Origin: Halopseudomonas phragmitis
GTDB taxonomy: Bacteria; Pseudomonadota; Gammaproteobacteria; Pseudomonadales; Pseudomonadaceae
Direction: 5' to 3'
Length of the DNA stretch: 64,000 nucleotides
NCBI RefSeq assembly: GCF_002056295.1
Contig: NZ_CP020100.1
Location: 1,387,501 to 1,451,500, forward strand
Under the pieces are notes generated by a model. It ran no database searches. It was not told the origin of the DNA and saw nothing but the letters and a program-made list of their open reading frames with translations. Both the position numbers and the translations under genes were made by a program. Every line of letters begins with the position of its first letter. Position 1 is the first letter of the stretch. This document shows, one piece after another, positions 1-8,820 of this stretch.

Positions 1-1058
1 GTTGATTTGCCGGCGCCGTTGGGGCCCAGCACACCGATCCGGGCACCGGGCGCCAGTTGCAGCTTGACGTCACTGAGGATCGGTTTGGCGCCATAGCCGA
101 GAGTGGCTTGCTGCAGGTCTAGCAGCGGGGTGGACTGCTGGTCGGCCTCGCGGAAGCTGAACTCGAACGGTGAGTCGATATGGGCCGGGCTCAGGGCCTC
201 CATGCGCTCCAGGGCCTTGAGCCGGCTCTGCGCCTGGCGCGCCTTGCTGGCTTTGGCGCGGAACCGGGCAATGTAGCTTTGCATGTGGGCTCGTTGGGCC
301 TGCTGTTGCTCGAACGCGGCCTGCTGCTGGCTGAGACGTTCGGCACGGGTGCGCTCAAACTGGCTGTAGCCGCCGCGGTAGAGGTTGAGCTGACGGGATT
401 CGACATGCACGATATGCTCGACTACGGCATCGAGGAAGTCGCGGTCATGGGAGATCAGCAGCAAGGTGCCGCTGTAGCCCTTGAGCCAGTCTTCGAGCCA
501 GAGAATCGCGTCCAGATCCAGGTGGTTGGTCGGCTCGTCCAGCAGCAACAGGTCAGAGGGGCACATCAGGGCCTGGGCCAGGTTCAGGCGCATCTGCCAG
601 CCACCGGAAAACTCGCCGACGCGCGCCTCGCACTGAGCTGGGGTAAAGCCCAGGCCGGCCAACAGGGTGCGTGCCCGGCTGTCAGCGCTGTAACCGCCAT
701 GGGCCTCCAGTTCGGCATATAGCGTGCCGAGGGCGTTGGCGTCATGGGCCTGTTCGGCGACGGTCAGTCGGCGCTGAATATCGCGCAGGCGCTGGTCGCC
801 GTCGAGCACGTAGTCGACCGCCAGGCGCTCCAGGTCTTCGATTTCCTGGCGCATATGGGCGATCCGCCAGTCGGCGGGGACCTGACAGTCACCAGCGTCG
901 GCGTGCAGTTCGCCGCGCAGCAGGGCGAACAGGCTGGATTTGCCTGCACCGTTGGTGCCGAGCAGGCCAATTTTCTGGCCGGCGTGCAGGGTCAGGTTGG
1001 CGTTTTCCAGCAGGCGCATGGCGCCGCGCTGAAGAATGAGGTTTTCGATCTTGATCAT
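1..1058 (-). CDS. ABC-F family ATPase (YheS/Uup type), 3' end cut by window edge
   Basis: Translating the minus strand from the ATG at 1058 gives MIKIENLILQRGAMRLL, a first Walker A (GTNGAGKSS, about residues 34-42), an ABC signature (EFSGGWQMRLNLAQAL) and a Walker B/Asp box (LLLLDEPTNHLDLDAI). These are followed by a charged linker and the start of a second ATPase domain with another Walker A (GPNGAGKS) at the window edge. Two tandem ATPase domains with no membrane segment are the mark of ABC-F proteins, which act on ribosomes rather than in transport. The roughly 350 codons present are about half of the usual 630-640 residue protein. The YheS subgroup is the best guess; Uup and EttA are less likely because of the start sequence. 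The neighbourhood with TIGR02444 and algP genes matches other Pseudomonas. Confidence 0.9.
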   Translation of the reverse strand, partial: MIKIENLILQRGAMRLLENANLTLHAGQKIGLLGTNGAGKSSLFALLRGELHADAGDCQVPADWRIAHMRQEIEDLERLAVDYVLDGDQRLRDIQRRLTVAEQAHDANALGTLYAELEAHGGYSADSRARTLLAGLGFTPAQCEARVGEFSGGWQMRLNLAQALMCPSDLLLLDEPTNHLDLDAILWLEDWLKGYSGTLLLISHDRDFLDAVVEHIVHVESRQLNLYRGGYSQFERTRAERLSQQQAAFEQQQAQRAHMQSYIARFRAKASKARQAQSRLKALERMEALSPAHIDSPFEFSFREADQQSTPLLDLQQATLGYGAKPILSDVKLQLAPGARIGVLGPNGAGKS

Positions 1059-1109
1059 GGTCGCGGAGTATATCAGGCGTGGTGAAGCAGGCCCTATAGC
1101 GGAGGTGAG

Positions 1110-1574
1110 ATGATGGATGACTTGCAGGGCTATGCTGTCAGGCTGTATCAGCACGAGGGGGTTGAGCCCTTGTTGTTGGCCTTGCAGGACGAGGTGGGGC
1201 TGGATGTATTGCTGTTGCTTAGCGCCTGCTGGTTGGGTGCGCGAGGTGTTGCGCCGGCAGCGGTGGACTGGGTTGCGTTGGCTGGGCGCTGTCAGCCCTG
1301 GCGCCAGGAACTGATTGAACCGCTGCGTCAGTTGCGGCGCTTGCTCAAGGGTGAGTCGGGAACGGAGTTGCTGCGAGCGCAGGTCAAGGCTTGTGAACTG
1401 GAGGCCGAGTGGCTGCAGTTGCGGCGCTTGGCATCCAGTCTGGAGAGCTTGCCGGGGGCGGATAGTCCATGCTGGCTGGCACAGTTGCACGCTTGTTGTC
1501 AGGCTCAGGGATCACAGCCCGACCGGGCGCAGTTGTGGCGCCTGGCCGAGTTGTGCCGCGAGCTGTCTGATTAG
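1110..1574 (+). CDS. TIGR02444 family protein (DUF2390)
   Basis: This 154-residue protein begins MMDDLQGYAVRLYQ and carries the family's early segment VGLDVLLLLSACWLGARG. The rest is helical, leucine- and glutamine-rich. No catalytic motif, signal peptide or membrane segment can be seen, so it is probably a small cytoplasmic protein of unknown function. The start is supported by a strong GGAGGTGAG immediately before the double ATG. It is divergent from the ABC-F gene, with about 50 bp between, and convergent with the algP-like gene. The same ABC-F/TIGR02444/algP grouping is found in pseudomonads. Function is not known and none is assigned. Confidence 0.8.
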   Translation: MMDDLQGYAVRLYQHEGVEPLLLALQDEVGLDVLLLLSACWLGARGVAPAAVDWVALAGRCQPWRQELIEPLRQLRRLLKGESGTELLRAQVKACELEAEWLQLRRLASSLESLPGADSPCWLAQLHACCQAQGSQPDRAQLWRLAELCRELSD

Positions 1575-1596
1575 ACGGGCTAGGCGCGGCTACCGC

Positions 1597-2070
1597 TCAG
1601 GCGGCTGTCGTGGGGTTTTTCGCGGCGCGAGCGGGGCGTGGTTTGACTGGAGCATCGCGCTTGTCGATGGCCTGGGTCACCTGGGTGTCGAGCCGGTCGA
1701 GGCTTTTGGCCAGGCGCAGGGTCTGGCGTACGTCGCTTTGCAACTGCCGGGTGTACTGCTCGGCGGCGCTGCGTGAGCTGTGCAACTGATCCAGTGCAGC
1801 CTGCAATTCGGCGACCTTGGTTCTGGCTTTGTCCAGGCTCTTGCGTCCGGCATCCTGCTGCTCGCGCTCGGCCAGCTTTTCCCGGGCTTCGGCCAGCTTG
1901 CCGTCGAGCTTGGCGTGTTGCTGGTTGAGCTTCTCCAGCGCCTTGCGGGCATCGCGCTCGGCCTTTTCGCAAGCCTCGGCCAGGTGTTCGTTGAGAGTAC
2001 GGGTCAGGGTCTGCAACAGATGCAGTGGGGTGCTGACCCGGGGTTTACGGCCTTTGCTTTGCTCGGTCAC
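1597..2070 (-). CDS. algP: AlgP (AlgR3)-like coiled-coil protein lacking the KPAA repeat tail
   Basis: The product starts near MTEQSKGRKPRVSTPLHLLQ and is dominated by a charged heptad-like coiled coil rich in Lys, Glu and Ala, ending in a short basic Pro/Ala tail. The TPLHLLQ segment and the following helix match the N-terminal domain of Pseudomonas AlgP, a histone H1-like regulator tied to alginate production. The P. aeruginosa protein carries a long C-terminal array of KPAA repeats; here only a short tail (KPRPARAAKNPTTAA) remains, giving about 157 residues. The GTG at 2070 is chosen because an AGGAG lies six bases before it; an upstream in-frame GTG at 2085 would add five residues. It lies just downstream of algQ on the same strand and is probably co-transcribed. 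Confidence 0.75.
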   Translation of the reverse strand: MTEQSKGRKPRVSTPLHLLQTLTRTLNEHLAEACEKAERDARKALEKLNQQHAKLDGKLAEAREKLAEREQQDAGRKSLDKARTKVAELQAALDQLHSSRSAAEQYTRQLQSDVRQTLRLAKSLDRLDTQVTQAIDKRDAPVKPRPARAAKNPTTAA

Positions 2071-2085
2071 GGCGTGCTCCTGCAC

Positions 2086-2556
2086 TCAGGTGGTCAGCAT
2101 GTCCTTGTGGGCGGTATGCAACACTTCGATCAGGCAGTCCTCCAGTTCGAAGCGCTCATGCAGTAGCCCGCCGAGCTGGCGTAACTCGCTCTGCAGCTCG
2201 GTTTCCTCAGCCAGGGTCGCGGCATCGCCGAAACGGTCGTTGAAGGCTACGGCGGTACGGGTGATGGTTTCGATCCGGGGATAAACCTGCTTGATCAGCG
2301 CCAGGGCGCCCTCGTCATTGAAGTCTTCGGCTTCGCGGATCAGTTGTTCGTAGATTTCGAAATGTCCAGCCGAGGTGTAGTCAACGAGTATGTCGCAGAA
2401 CGACTCGAGAATGCGGTCGGGGTGCTGGTCGGGGGCTGGGCGGTCACGTAGTGTAGTGTATTCGAGCACCAGTTGCTTGCGCTCGGCGAGCCAGCGGTCG
2501 ATCAGTTGATGAACACCGCCCCAGCGTTCCTGGGATGTAGTGCAGCTCTCCAGCAT
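2086..2556 (-). CDS. algQ: Rsd/AlgQ family anti-sigma-70 regulator
   Basis: The protein begins MLESCTTSQERWGGVHQLIDRWL, the characteristic start of Rsd/AlgQ, and keeps the helical family pattern throughout (LESFCDILVDYTSAGHFEIYEQL; RFELEDCLIEVLHTAH). Family members bind region 4 of the housekeeping sigma factor and shift RNA polymerase toward alternative sigma factors; in Pseudomonas AlgQ also affects alginate and siderophore genes. A longer reading starts seven residues upstream, but the ATG at 2556 is preferred because GAGGTGGA lies directly before it and homologs begin with MLESC. The final length of 156 residues fits the family. The algP-like gene follows 15 bases downstream of the stop codon. 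Confidence 0.9.
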   Translation of the reverse strand: MLESCTTSQERWGGVHQLIDRWLAERKQLVLEYTTLRDRPAPDQHPDRILESFCDILVDYTSAGHFEIYEQLIREAEDFNDEGALALIKQVYPRIETITRTAVAFNDRFGDAATLAEETELQSELRQLGGLLHERFELEDCLIEVLHTAHKDMLTT

Positions 2557-2676
2557 CTTCCACCTCGGTCTCTTCAAGGTCGGTCGGCCGCAGGTCGGTC
2601 GACCGGGTTGATTTGCTGTTCTTCTACCTGTCGCAACAGGATATGCCCTGGCGCCTCACTCATCAAGCTACGAACG

Positions 2677-3192
2677 TCAGTCTTGGCGACGTAGCAGTTG
2701 CACCAGTGCGAACAGGCTGAAGGCAATGAAGCCCAGCAACGTGCCTTCGGGGATGCTCAGGCCGAGAAAAGTCCAGGAAACCTCGGCGCAGTCAGCGGTA
2801 CCGCTCAGCAGCAAGCTCAGCATTTCCTGAAACGGCAACACGTCAATCATGTAGTCCAGGCTGGGCAGGCAGGCCGGGAGCTGGTCGGGCGGCAGGTACT
2901 GCAGCCAGACCTGGCGAGCAGCGATGGCAGCGCCGAACAGTGCGAACACTAGCGTGCCGAGGGCGTAGCCGCGAGAGGCCAGGCGGCGCCGGCCATCGGC
3001 CTTGGGCTGGGGGTTATGGATGACTGCCGCCAGGCAGACCAAGCCGATCAGAATTACCGCTACCCGTTGCACGATACACAGAGGGCAAGGCTCCAGTCCC
3101 ATGCCGTGCTCCATGTACAGGGCAATGGCCATGAGCAGGACGCAGGCGATGAAGGCCAGCAGATAGAGAGGGCGTGAAGCGGGAAGGGTCAT
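2677..3192 (-). CDS. dsbB: Disulfide bond formation protein DsbB (DsbH type)
   Basis: This 171-residue inner-membrane protein has four hydrophobic segments (about residues 8-27, 41-58, 76-94 and 145-165). The first cysteine pair is CPLC at 36-39. The second periplasmic pair is Cys108 and Cys135. This is the DsbB layout: the protein reoxidises periplasmic DsbA and passes electrons to quinone. Pseudomonads often have two DsbB homologs, and the one beside algQ is usually called dsbH or dsbB1. It reads toward algQ/algP on the same strand, about 120 bp upstream of algQ. All four redox cysteines are present, so it should be functional. Confidence 0.92.
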   Translation of the reverse strand: MTLPASRPLYLLAFIACVLLMAIALYMEHGMGLEPCPLCIVQRVAVILIGLVCLAAVIHNPQPKADGRRRLASRGYALGTLVFALFGAAIAARQVWLQYLPPDQLPACLPSLDYMIDVLPFQEMLSLLLSGTADCAEVSWTFLGLSIPEGTLLGFIAFSLFALVQLLRRQD

Positions 3193-3278
3193 GCGTGCAT
3201 CCGTCTGGTATGAGGGCTGGCGGATACCTTAGAGCATGCCGGGCGAGGTGACAAGAATGCGTTCAGGACACATTTTCG

Positions 3279-3312
3279 GACACGATTGACCGCATGTGCG
3301 GTCAATCGTGTC
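3279..3312. repeat. Perfect 16-bp inverted repeat between secB and dsbB
   Basis: The arms GACACGATTGACCGCA (3279-3294) and its exact complement (3297-3312) are separated by two bases. It sits eight bases after the secB stop on the minus strand and could form a very stable hairpin. There is no T run after it in the direction of secB transcription, so a classical intrinsic terminator is not clear. It may act as a terminator, an mRNA 3' stabiliser or a protein-binding dyad. Confidence 0.7.
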
Positions 3313-3319
3313 GGGGCGA

Positions 3320-3820
3320 TCAGGCGTTGGCCTGTTCCTCGGCCTGGCGGCGCTGTTCGGCCTGGGCGAACAGGGCGTCGAAGTTGACCGGTGACAGCAT
3401 CAGGGGAGGGAAGCTGCCACGCAGGACCAGATTGTCGATCGCTTCGCGGGCGTAGGGGAACAGGATGTTCGGGCAGAAGGCGCCCAGAGTGTGGCGCATG
3501 GCCGCTTCATCCAGGCCGCTGATGGCGAAGATGCCGGCCTGCTGAACTTCGGCGATAAAGGTGGTTTCGTTGTTGTCGCCATTGGTGACAGTGGCCGACA
3601 GGCTCAGAACTACCTCAAAGATGCCGTCTTGCAACTGATTGTGACGGGTATTCAGGTCCAGATTGACCTGCGGGTTCCACTGGCTCTGGAACACGGCGGG
3701 GGCCTTGGGCGATTCGAAGGACAGGTCTTTGACATAGATGCGCTGCAGGCTGAACTGCACCTGCGGCTGGTTGCCCTGGGCGCCGTTAGCGGCTGAATTG
3801 TTCTGGTTTTCCTCGGCCAT
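3320..3820 (-). CDS. secB: Protein-export chaperone SecB
   Basis: The 166-residue product shows the SecB core: [19 protein letters not shown] near the N terminus, the [10 protein letters not shown] strand and the [14 protein letters not shown] helix. SecB is a cytosolic homotetramer that holds precursor proteins unfolded and delivers them to SecA. The N-terminal stretch rich in Asn and Gln and the C-terminal acidic/Gln-rich tail are typical extensions. It is the third gene of a minus-strand group, rhodanese, grxC, secB, with 44 bp between grxC and secB. This grouping is well known in gamma-proteobacteria. Confidence 0.97.
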   Translation of the reverse strand: MAEENQNNSAANGAQGNQPQVQFSLQRIYVKDLSFESPKAPAVFQSQWNPQVNLDLNTRHNQLQDGIFEVVLSLSATVTNGDNNETTFIAEVQQAGIFAISGLDEAAMRHTLGAFCPNILFPYAREAIDNLVLRGSFPPLMLSPVNFDALFAQAEQRRQAEEQANA

Positions 3821-3864
3821 GTTCGGTCCTTAATACGATTGTGTGTTGGTTAGTGTATCTGGGG

Positions 3865-4116
3865 TCAGGCCAGCAGCTTATCAAGTCTGCCACTGCGCTC
3901 AAGCAGCATCAGATCATCGCAGCCGCCGACATGGGTGCCCTTGATCCAGATCTGCGGCACTGATGTCCGCCCGGCCAGGCGTGCCATCTCGGCGCGTAGC
4001 GCCGGCTGGCCATCGACGATGATTTCCTGATATTGCACCTGCTTGCTGTCGAGCAACTGCTTGGCGCGGATGCAGAACGGGCAATAGTTGCTCGAATAGA
4101 TGATCACGTCGGACAT
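3865..4116 (-). CDS. grxC: Glutaredoxin 3 (GrxC)
   Basis: This 83-residue thioredoxin-fold protein has the dithiol active site CPFC at residues 12-15, the cis-proline TSVPQIWIKG and the glutathione-binding GGCDDL segment. It is expected to reduce disulfides and mixed glutathione disulfides in the cytoplasm. Length and motifs match bacterial GrxC. It starts three bases after the rhodanese stop codon, so the two are almost certainly co-transcribed, with secB following. Confidence 0.96.
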   Translation of the reverse strand: MSDVIIYSSNYCPFCIRAKQLLDSKQVQYQEIIVDGQPALRAEMARLAGRTSVPQIWIKGTHVGGCDDLMLLERSGRLDKLLA

Positions 4117-4119
4117 GGC

Positions 4120-4542
4120 TTACTTGACCAGAGGCAGACTGTCGGCGCGCCAGCCGCTGATGCCGCCGGACAGCCGGCTGACATTGTTGAAGCCGGCGGC
4201 CTTGAGCTGTTTGGCGCACGGGCCGGCATGCTGGCCGTTGGCGCAGACCAGGATCAGCGGTTTGTCCTTGTGTTTTTCCAGCTCAACCAGGCGCTTGGCC
4301 AGGCTGTCATGCGGAATGTTGAGCGAATCGACGATATGGCCAGCGGAGTATTCCTTTTTCGCCCGCACATCGACCACCAGGGCATGTTCGCGGTTGATCA
4401 GCGCAGTAGCCTGCTGGGTGGTCAGCACTTTGCCGGCCTTGCGCCCTTCGGTGACAATCAGCAGGGTCAGTACTACCAGAAAGGCGGTGGTCAGAATGTA
4501 ATGGTTGCCGATGAACTCGATAAGTTGCTGAAAAAACTGCAT
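4120..4542 (-). CDS. Membrane-anchored rhodanese-like sulfurtransferase
   Basis: The 140-residue product has one N-terminal membrane segment (about residues 14-31) followed by a single rhodanese domain. The domain shows VVDVRAKKEYSAGHI and the active-site loop CANGQHAG with the catalytic cysteine at about residue 100, then the closing GGISGW motif. The enzyme probably transfers sulfur from thiosulfate or a persulfide donor to a thiol acceptor; the true substrate cannot be told. It is first in the rhodanese-grxC-secB group and is divergent from gpmI. The single-domain membrane-anchored form beside secB is the YibN type in enterobacteria. Confidence 0.9.
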   Translation of the reverse strand: MQFFQQLIEFIGNHYILTTAFLVVLTLLIVTEGRKAGKVLTTQQATALINREHALVVDVRAKKEYSAGHIVDSLNIPHDSLAKRLVELEKHKDKPLILVCANGQHAGPCAKQLKAAGFNNVSRLSGGISGWRADSLPLVK

Positions 4543-4777
4543 TGAAGAGGTTTCCGGATGAATAAGAAAGTGGGCCAGTATACACAGCCTGTACGTTGTG
4601 CAGAACCTTTGCTCCCGGGCTTGCCGGACTGTGTCGATTGACTGGCTGCATAAGCCCTATTGGCTGGGCTGCATGACAGGCCGCATGCGGACAAGTAAAC
4701 TGTGGCCAATCCGGCGGGCCGTCCCGAGTGCGGGCCCGCATCCCGTTTTCAGTTAATGATCTGCGAGTTGAGTCCTT

Positions 4778-6316
4778 ATGACCACAGTTGCCCCCAAACC
4801 CCTGGTGCTGATGATCCTGGATGGCTTTGGCTACAGCGAGTCGCCCGAGTCGAACGCCATCATGGCTGCCACTACCCCAGTCTGGGATCGGCTTTGGGCT
4901 GAAGCTCCACGCACCCTGGTTTCGGGGTCGGGAATGGATGTGGGTCTGCCGGACGGGCAGATGGGCAACTCGGAAGTCGGTCACATGAACCTGGGTGCCG
5001 GACGCATCGTCTACCAGGACTTTACCCGGGTGACCAAGGCGATTGCCGATGGCGACTTCTTCAGCAACCCGCAGATTTGCGCGGCGGTCGATCAGGCGGT
5101 AGCCGGTGGCAATGCCGTGCATGTGCTTGGGCTGTTGTCGCCGGGCGGCGTGCACAGCCATGAACAGCAACTGGTGGCGATGGTTGAGCTGGCGGCTCAG
5201 CGCGGTGCCGAGCAGATTTACGTACATGCCTTTCTTGACGGCCGCGACACCCCGCCCAAGAGTGCCGAGCCTTCACTGCACCTGCTCGACAACACCTACC
5301 AGCGCCTGGGCAAGGGCCGCACTGCCAGTCTGATCGGCCGCTATTTCGCAATGGACCGCGACAACCGCTGGGATCGGGTCGAGGCGGCTTACAACCTGAT
5401 CGTCGATGGCAAGGCTGAATTCACTGCGGCCAATGCCGTCGATGGTTTGATGGCCGCCTATGAACGCGGTGAAAGCGACGAGTTCGTCAAGGCCACCAGT
5501 ATCGGTGAGCCAGTCGCGGTGGCCGATGGCGATGCAGTCGTGTTCATGAACTTCCGGGCCGACCGGGCCCGTGAACTGACCCGGGCCTTCGTTGAGCCGG
5601 CGTTCTCTGGTTTCGAGCGCGCCCGGGTGCCGCAACTGTCGGGGTTCGTCATGCTGACCCAGTATGCCGCCGATATTCCGGCGCCTTGTGCCTTCCCGCC
5701 GGCCAGCCTCAACAATGTGCTGGGCGAGTATCTGGCCAAGCAGGGCAAGACCCAGCTGAGGATTGCTGAAACCGAAAAGTACGCGCACGTCACCTTCTTC
5801 TTCTCCGGTGGCCGCGAAGAGCCGTTCGAAGGTGAAGAGCGGATCCTGATTCCCTCGCCACAGGTCGCTACCTATGACCTGCAGCCGCAGATGAGTGCGC
5901 CGGAAGTTACCGACCGGATCGTCGAGGCCATCGAACAACAGCGTTACGATGTGATCATCGTCAACTATGCCAACGGCGACATGGTTGGCCATACCGGGGT
6001 GTTCGAGGCAGCGGTAGCGGCGGTCGAGTGCCTGGATGGCTGCATTGGTCGCATTGCTGAGGCGCTGGCCAAGGTCGGTGGCGAGGCGCTGATTACCGCT
6101 GATCATGGCAATGTTGAGCAGATGGCTGACCACAGTACTGGTCAGGCCCATACCGCGCATACCTGTGAGCCGGTGCCGTTTGTCTATGTTGGTCCGCGTC
6201 AGGTCAGCCTGCGTGATGGTGGCATCCTCTCGGATGTGGCGCCCACCGTACTGACCCTGCTCGGGCTGGAGCAGCCGCCGGAGATGACTGGCCGCTCGAT
6301 CGCCAGTCTGAATTGA
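4778..6316 (+). CDS. gpmI: 2,3-bisphosphoglycerate-independent phosphoglycerate mutase
   Basis: This 512-residue enzyme interconverts 3- and 2-phosphoglycerate in glycolysis and gluconeogenesis using two Mn ions. The sequence shows the metal ligand motif LDGFG (Asp15), the phosphorylated serine in [15 protein letters not shown] (Ser65), [11 protein letters not shown] and the second metal site DHGNVEQM. Length and motifs are full, so it should be active. It starts a forward run of envelope genes: envC begins 10 bp after the stop codon. This gpmI-envC-ctpA arrangement is conserved in many gamma-proteobacteria. Confidence 0.98.
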   Translation: MTTVAPKPLVLMILDGFGYSESPESNAIMAATTPVWDRLWAEAPRTLVSGSGMDVGLPDGQMGNSEVGHMNLGAGRIVYQDFTRVTKAIADGDFFSNPQICAAVDQAVAGGNAVHVLGLLSPGGVHSHEQQLVAMVELAAQRGAEQIYVHAFLDGRDTPPKSAEPSLHLLDNTYQRLGKGRTASLIGRYFAMDRDNRWDRVEAAYNLIVDGKAEFTAANAVDGLMAAYERGESDEFVKATSIGEPVAVADGDAVVFMNFRADRARELTRAFVEPAFSGFERARVPQLSGFVMLTQYAADIPAPCAFPPASLNNVLGEYLAKQGKTQLRIAETEKYAHVTFFFSGGREEPFEGEERILIPSPQVATYDLQPQMSAPEVTDRIVEAIEQQRYDVIIVNYANGDMVGHTGVFEAAVAAVECLDGCIGRIAEALAKVGGEALITADHGNVEQMADHSTGQAHTAHTCEPVPFVYVGPRQVSLRDGGILSDVAPTVLTLLGLEQPPEMTGRSIASLN

Positions 6317-6326
6317 GCCTGCGCGT

Positions 6327-7496
6327 ATGCTGAGGCCATGGTGCTGGCGTATTGGGGTAGCGTTGCTGCTGGCAGCACTGGTCGGCGCGCCAGCGCTGCA
6401 GGCTGAGCCGAGCGATTCGCGCGAGGCCCGGGCCGAGCTGCGTCAGACCCAGCAGGAGATCGACCGGCTGAAGAAAATGCTGGACAGCCTGAAGCAGGAA
6501 ATGGGCGGGCTGGAAGCGGATCTGCAGAAGAGCGAGAGCGAAATTGGCCGGCTGCGGCGCGAAAGCGGTGAGCTGGAGCGCCAGATTCGCGAAGGCGAAA
6601 GCCGGCTGCGTGACCTGCGCGGCCAGGCCGCTGCCTTGCAGGTGGCGCTGGAGGCCCAGCAAGAGCAGATTGCCCGGCAGCTACGGGCCGCCTACATGGC
6701 CGGCCAGCAGGATTACCTCAAGGTCATGCTCAATCAGGACGACCCGGCACGGATGGCGCGGATGTTGCGCTATTACGAATATGTCGGCCGGGCCCGGGTC
6801 GATGAGATCGAGCGCTACACCGACACCCTGACTCAGATCCGCCAGGCAAGTGCTGCGATTGCTTCCGAACAGGCCGGTCTGCAGCAGAACCGTGAGCAAC
6901 TGGCCAGCCGCGAGCAGGCGCTGCAGGGCGAGCAGCAGAATCGTAACCGGGCGCTGTCCGGGTTGCGCAGTCGCAGTCAGTCGCAGAGCGAGCAGCTCAA
7001 AAACCGCGAGGCCGAGCGTGAGGCTTTGACCAATCTGATCAAGCGTTTGGACGAAGCGGTCACCAGTATTCCTACACCCGCCGGCAACCTGCCCTTTGCC
7101 CAGGCGCGCGGCAAGCTGCCACTGCCGGTACAGGGGCGAGTTCAGGCTCGTTTCGGCAGTCAGCGTGGCGAGGACGCCCGGCTTAAATGGGATGGCCTGC
7201 TGATCGGTGCCAACGAGGGCGCGCCGGTACATGCCATTCATGGTGGCCGGGTGGTGTTTGCCGACTGGCTGCGGGGCTCCGGGCTGTTGCTGATTCTGGA
7301 TCACGGCGACGGTTATCTGAGTCTATATGGACATAACCAGAGCCTGCTGCGCGAGGTTGGCAGTTGGGTTCAGCCCGGTGAAGCGATTGCTACCGTGGGG
7401 CGCAGTGGCGGGCAGTCGAGCCCGGCGCTGTATTTTGCCATTCGCCACCAGGGCCGCGCCCTTGACCCGCTGGCGTGGTGTATGCTGTCTGGATAA
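6327..7496 (+). CDS. envC: Murein hydrolase activator EnvC (degenerate LytM domain)
   Basis: The 389-residue product has an N-terminal signal sequence (about residues 1-26, with ALQAEPS after the hydrophobic core), a long coiled coil (about 27-240) and a C-terminal M23/LytM fold. In active M23 peptidases the domain has an HxxxD motif and a late HxH. Here the first is replaced by RLKWDGLLIG and the second by ALYFAIRHQG, so both zinc-ligand histidine motifs are lost. That is what is seen in EnvC, which activates the periplasmic amidases AmiA/AmiB at the division site instead of cutting peptidoglycan itself. It is followed closely by the S41 protease gene. Confidence 0.93.
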   Translation: MLRPWCWRIGVALLLAALVGAPALQAEPSDSREARAELRQTQQEIDRLKKMLDSLKQEMGGLEADLQKSESEIGRLRRESGELERQIREGESRLRDLRGQAAALQVALEAQQEQIARQLRAAYMAGQQDYLKVMLNQDDPARMARMLRYYEYVGRARVDEIERYTDTLTQIRQASAAIASEQAGLQQNREQLASREQALQGEQQNRNRALSGLRSRSQSQSEQLKNREAEREALTNLIKRLDEAVTSIPTPAGNLPFAQARGKLPLPVQGRVQARFGSQRGEDARLKWDGLLIGANEGAPVHAIHGGRVVFADWLRGSGLLLILDHGDGYLSLYGHNQSLLREVGSWVQPGEAIATVGRSGGQSSPALYFAIRHQGRALDPLAWCMLSG

Positions 7497-7542
7497 AGCG
7501 GGTTGTGAATGTTCCCCGCTAACAGTGCCTTGGGAGAAGATG

Positions 7543-8820
7543 ATGACCGTTGTGCGTATCCTGTTCGCTGCCGGCTTGAGCCTGGCGCTTGGCGTGGCCT
7601 CACTCCAGGCCCAGGAACAGGAGTTGGCGGCGCCATTGCCGCTCAATGAACTGCGTACCTTTGCCGAGGTGCTGGACCGGATTCGTAGCGCCTATGTTGA
7701 ACCGGTGGACGATGCCACGCTGCTGGAGAACGCCATTCGCGGCATGCTTGAAGGGCTCGATCCGCATTCGGCCTACCTGGAGCCGGAGGCCTTCCAGGGC
7801 CTGCAGGACAGCACGACCGGGCAGTTTGGCGGGCTGGGCATCGAGATCGGACAGGAGGACGGCTTCATTCGGGTTATTTCGCCGATTGACGATACGCCGG
7901 CGGCCCGTGCCGGGATTGAGGCGGGTGATCTGATCATCAAGATCGACGATCAGCCGGTCAAGGGCATGAGTCTGGTCGATGCGGTCAACCTGATGCGAGG
8001 CGAAGCCGGCTCCAAGGTCACCCTGACCCTGGTGCGCGGCACCGGTAGCCCGTTCGAGGTGGAGCTGACCCGGGCGGTGATCCGGGTTGCCAGTGTGCGT
8101 TCCGAGGAGCTGGAGTCCGGTTATGCCTATTTGCGTATCACCCAGTTCCAGAACAATACCGGCGATGAGGTGCGTCGCAGCCTGGGCAGTCTCAACCCCA
8201 ATGGCGAGCTCAAGGGACTGGTGCTGGATCTGCGCAACAACCCTGGCGGGGTGCTGCAGTCGGCGGTCGAGGTGGCTGACAGCTTTCTCGATCAGGGCCT
8301 GATCGTCTATACCCAGGGACGTCTGAGCAATGCCGAGATGCGCTTCAGTGCCACCAGCAACAATCCCAGTCGCGGCGTACCGCTGGTGGTGCTGATCAAT
8401 GGTGGCTCGGCCTCGGCCTCGGAAATCGTCGCCGGCGCCCTGCAGGATCACGCCCGGGCGGTGATCATGGGTACCGACAGCTTCGGCAAGGGTTCGGTTC
8501 AGACGGTGTTGCCGCTGAACAATGACCGGGCGCTGAAGCTGACCACCGCGCTGTATTACACCCCCAATGGTCGCTCGATCCAGGCCCAGGGCATCGTGCC
8601 GGATATCCATGTCGAGCGCGGCCGGGTTACTCAGGAGCGGGAGGAGGCCGGTTATCGCGAGGCTGACCTGCAGCGCCACCTGGGCAACATCAACGGCGAG
8701 GAGCGCACTACCCGGCAGGTGCAGGCCGAGCGCAGTGAGCGGCGCCAGGATACCGATTATCAACTCAGTCAGGCCCTGAATCTGCTCAAAGGCTTGAATA
8801 TCACCCGCAGTCGTCAATGA
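7543..8820 (+). CDS. ctpA: S41 family carboxy-terminal processing protease (CtpA)
   Basis: The 425-residue protein has a signal peptide (MTVVRILFAAGLSLALGVAS, cleaved near LQAQEQ), a PDZ domain (about 95-170, with GLGIEI and the AGD-LIKI block) and an S41 catalytic domain. The nucleophilic serine lies in GGSASASEIVAGAL and the general-base lysine in FGKGSVQT. In Pseudomonas such proteases act in the periplasm on cell-wall hydrolases and other envelope proteins. The reading frame is open further upstream, but GGGAG before the tandem ATGs at 7540/7543 and the signal peptide fix the start there; 7543 has the better spacing. It overlaps the next gene by ATGA. Confidence 0.92.
   Translation: MTVVRILFAAGLSLALGVASLQAQEQELAAPLPLNELRTFAEVLDRIRSAYVEPVDDATLLENAIRGMLEGLDPHSAYLEPEAFQGLQDSTTGQFGGLGIEIGQEDGFIRVISPIDDTPAARAGIEAGDLIIKIDDQPVKGMSLVDAVNLMRGEAGSKVTLTLVRGTGSPFEVELTRAVIRVASVRSEELESGYAYLRITQFQNNTGDEVRRSLGSLNPNGELKGLVLDLRNNPGGVLQSAVEVADSFLDQGLIVYTQGRLSNAEMRFSATSNNPSRGVPLVVLINGGSASASEIVAGALQDHARAVIMGTDSFGKGSVQTVLPLNNDRALKLTTALYYTPNGRSIQAQGIVPDIHVERGRVTQEREEAGYREADLQRHLGNINGEERTTRQVQAERSERRQDTDYQLSQALNLLKGLNITRSRQ

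Noticed and set aside
6327..7496. Active M23 peptidase
   Set aside because: Both histidine motifs needed for zinc are lost, so an EnvC-type activator is the better call.
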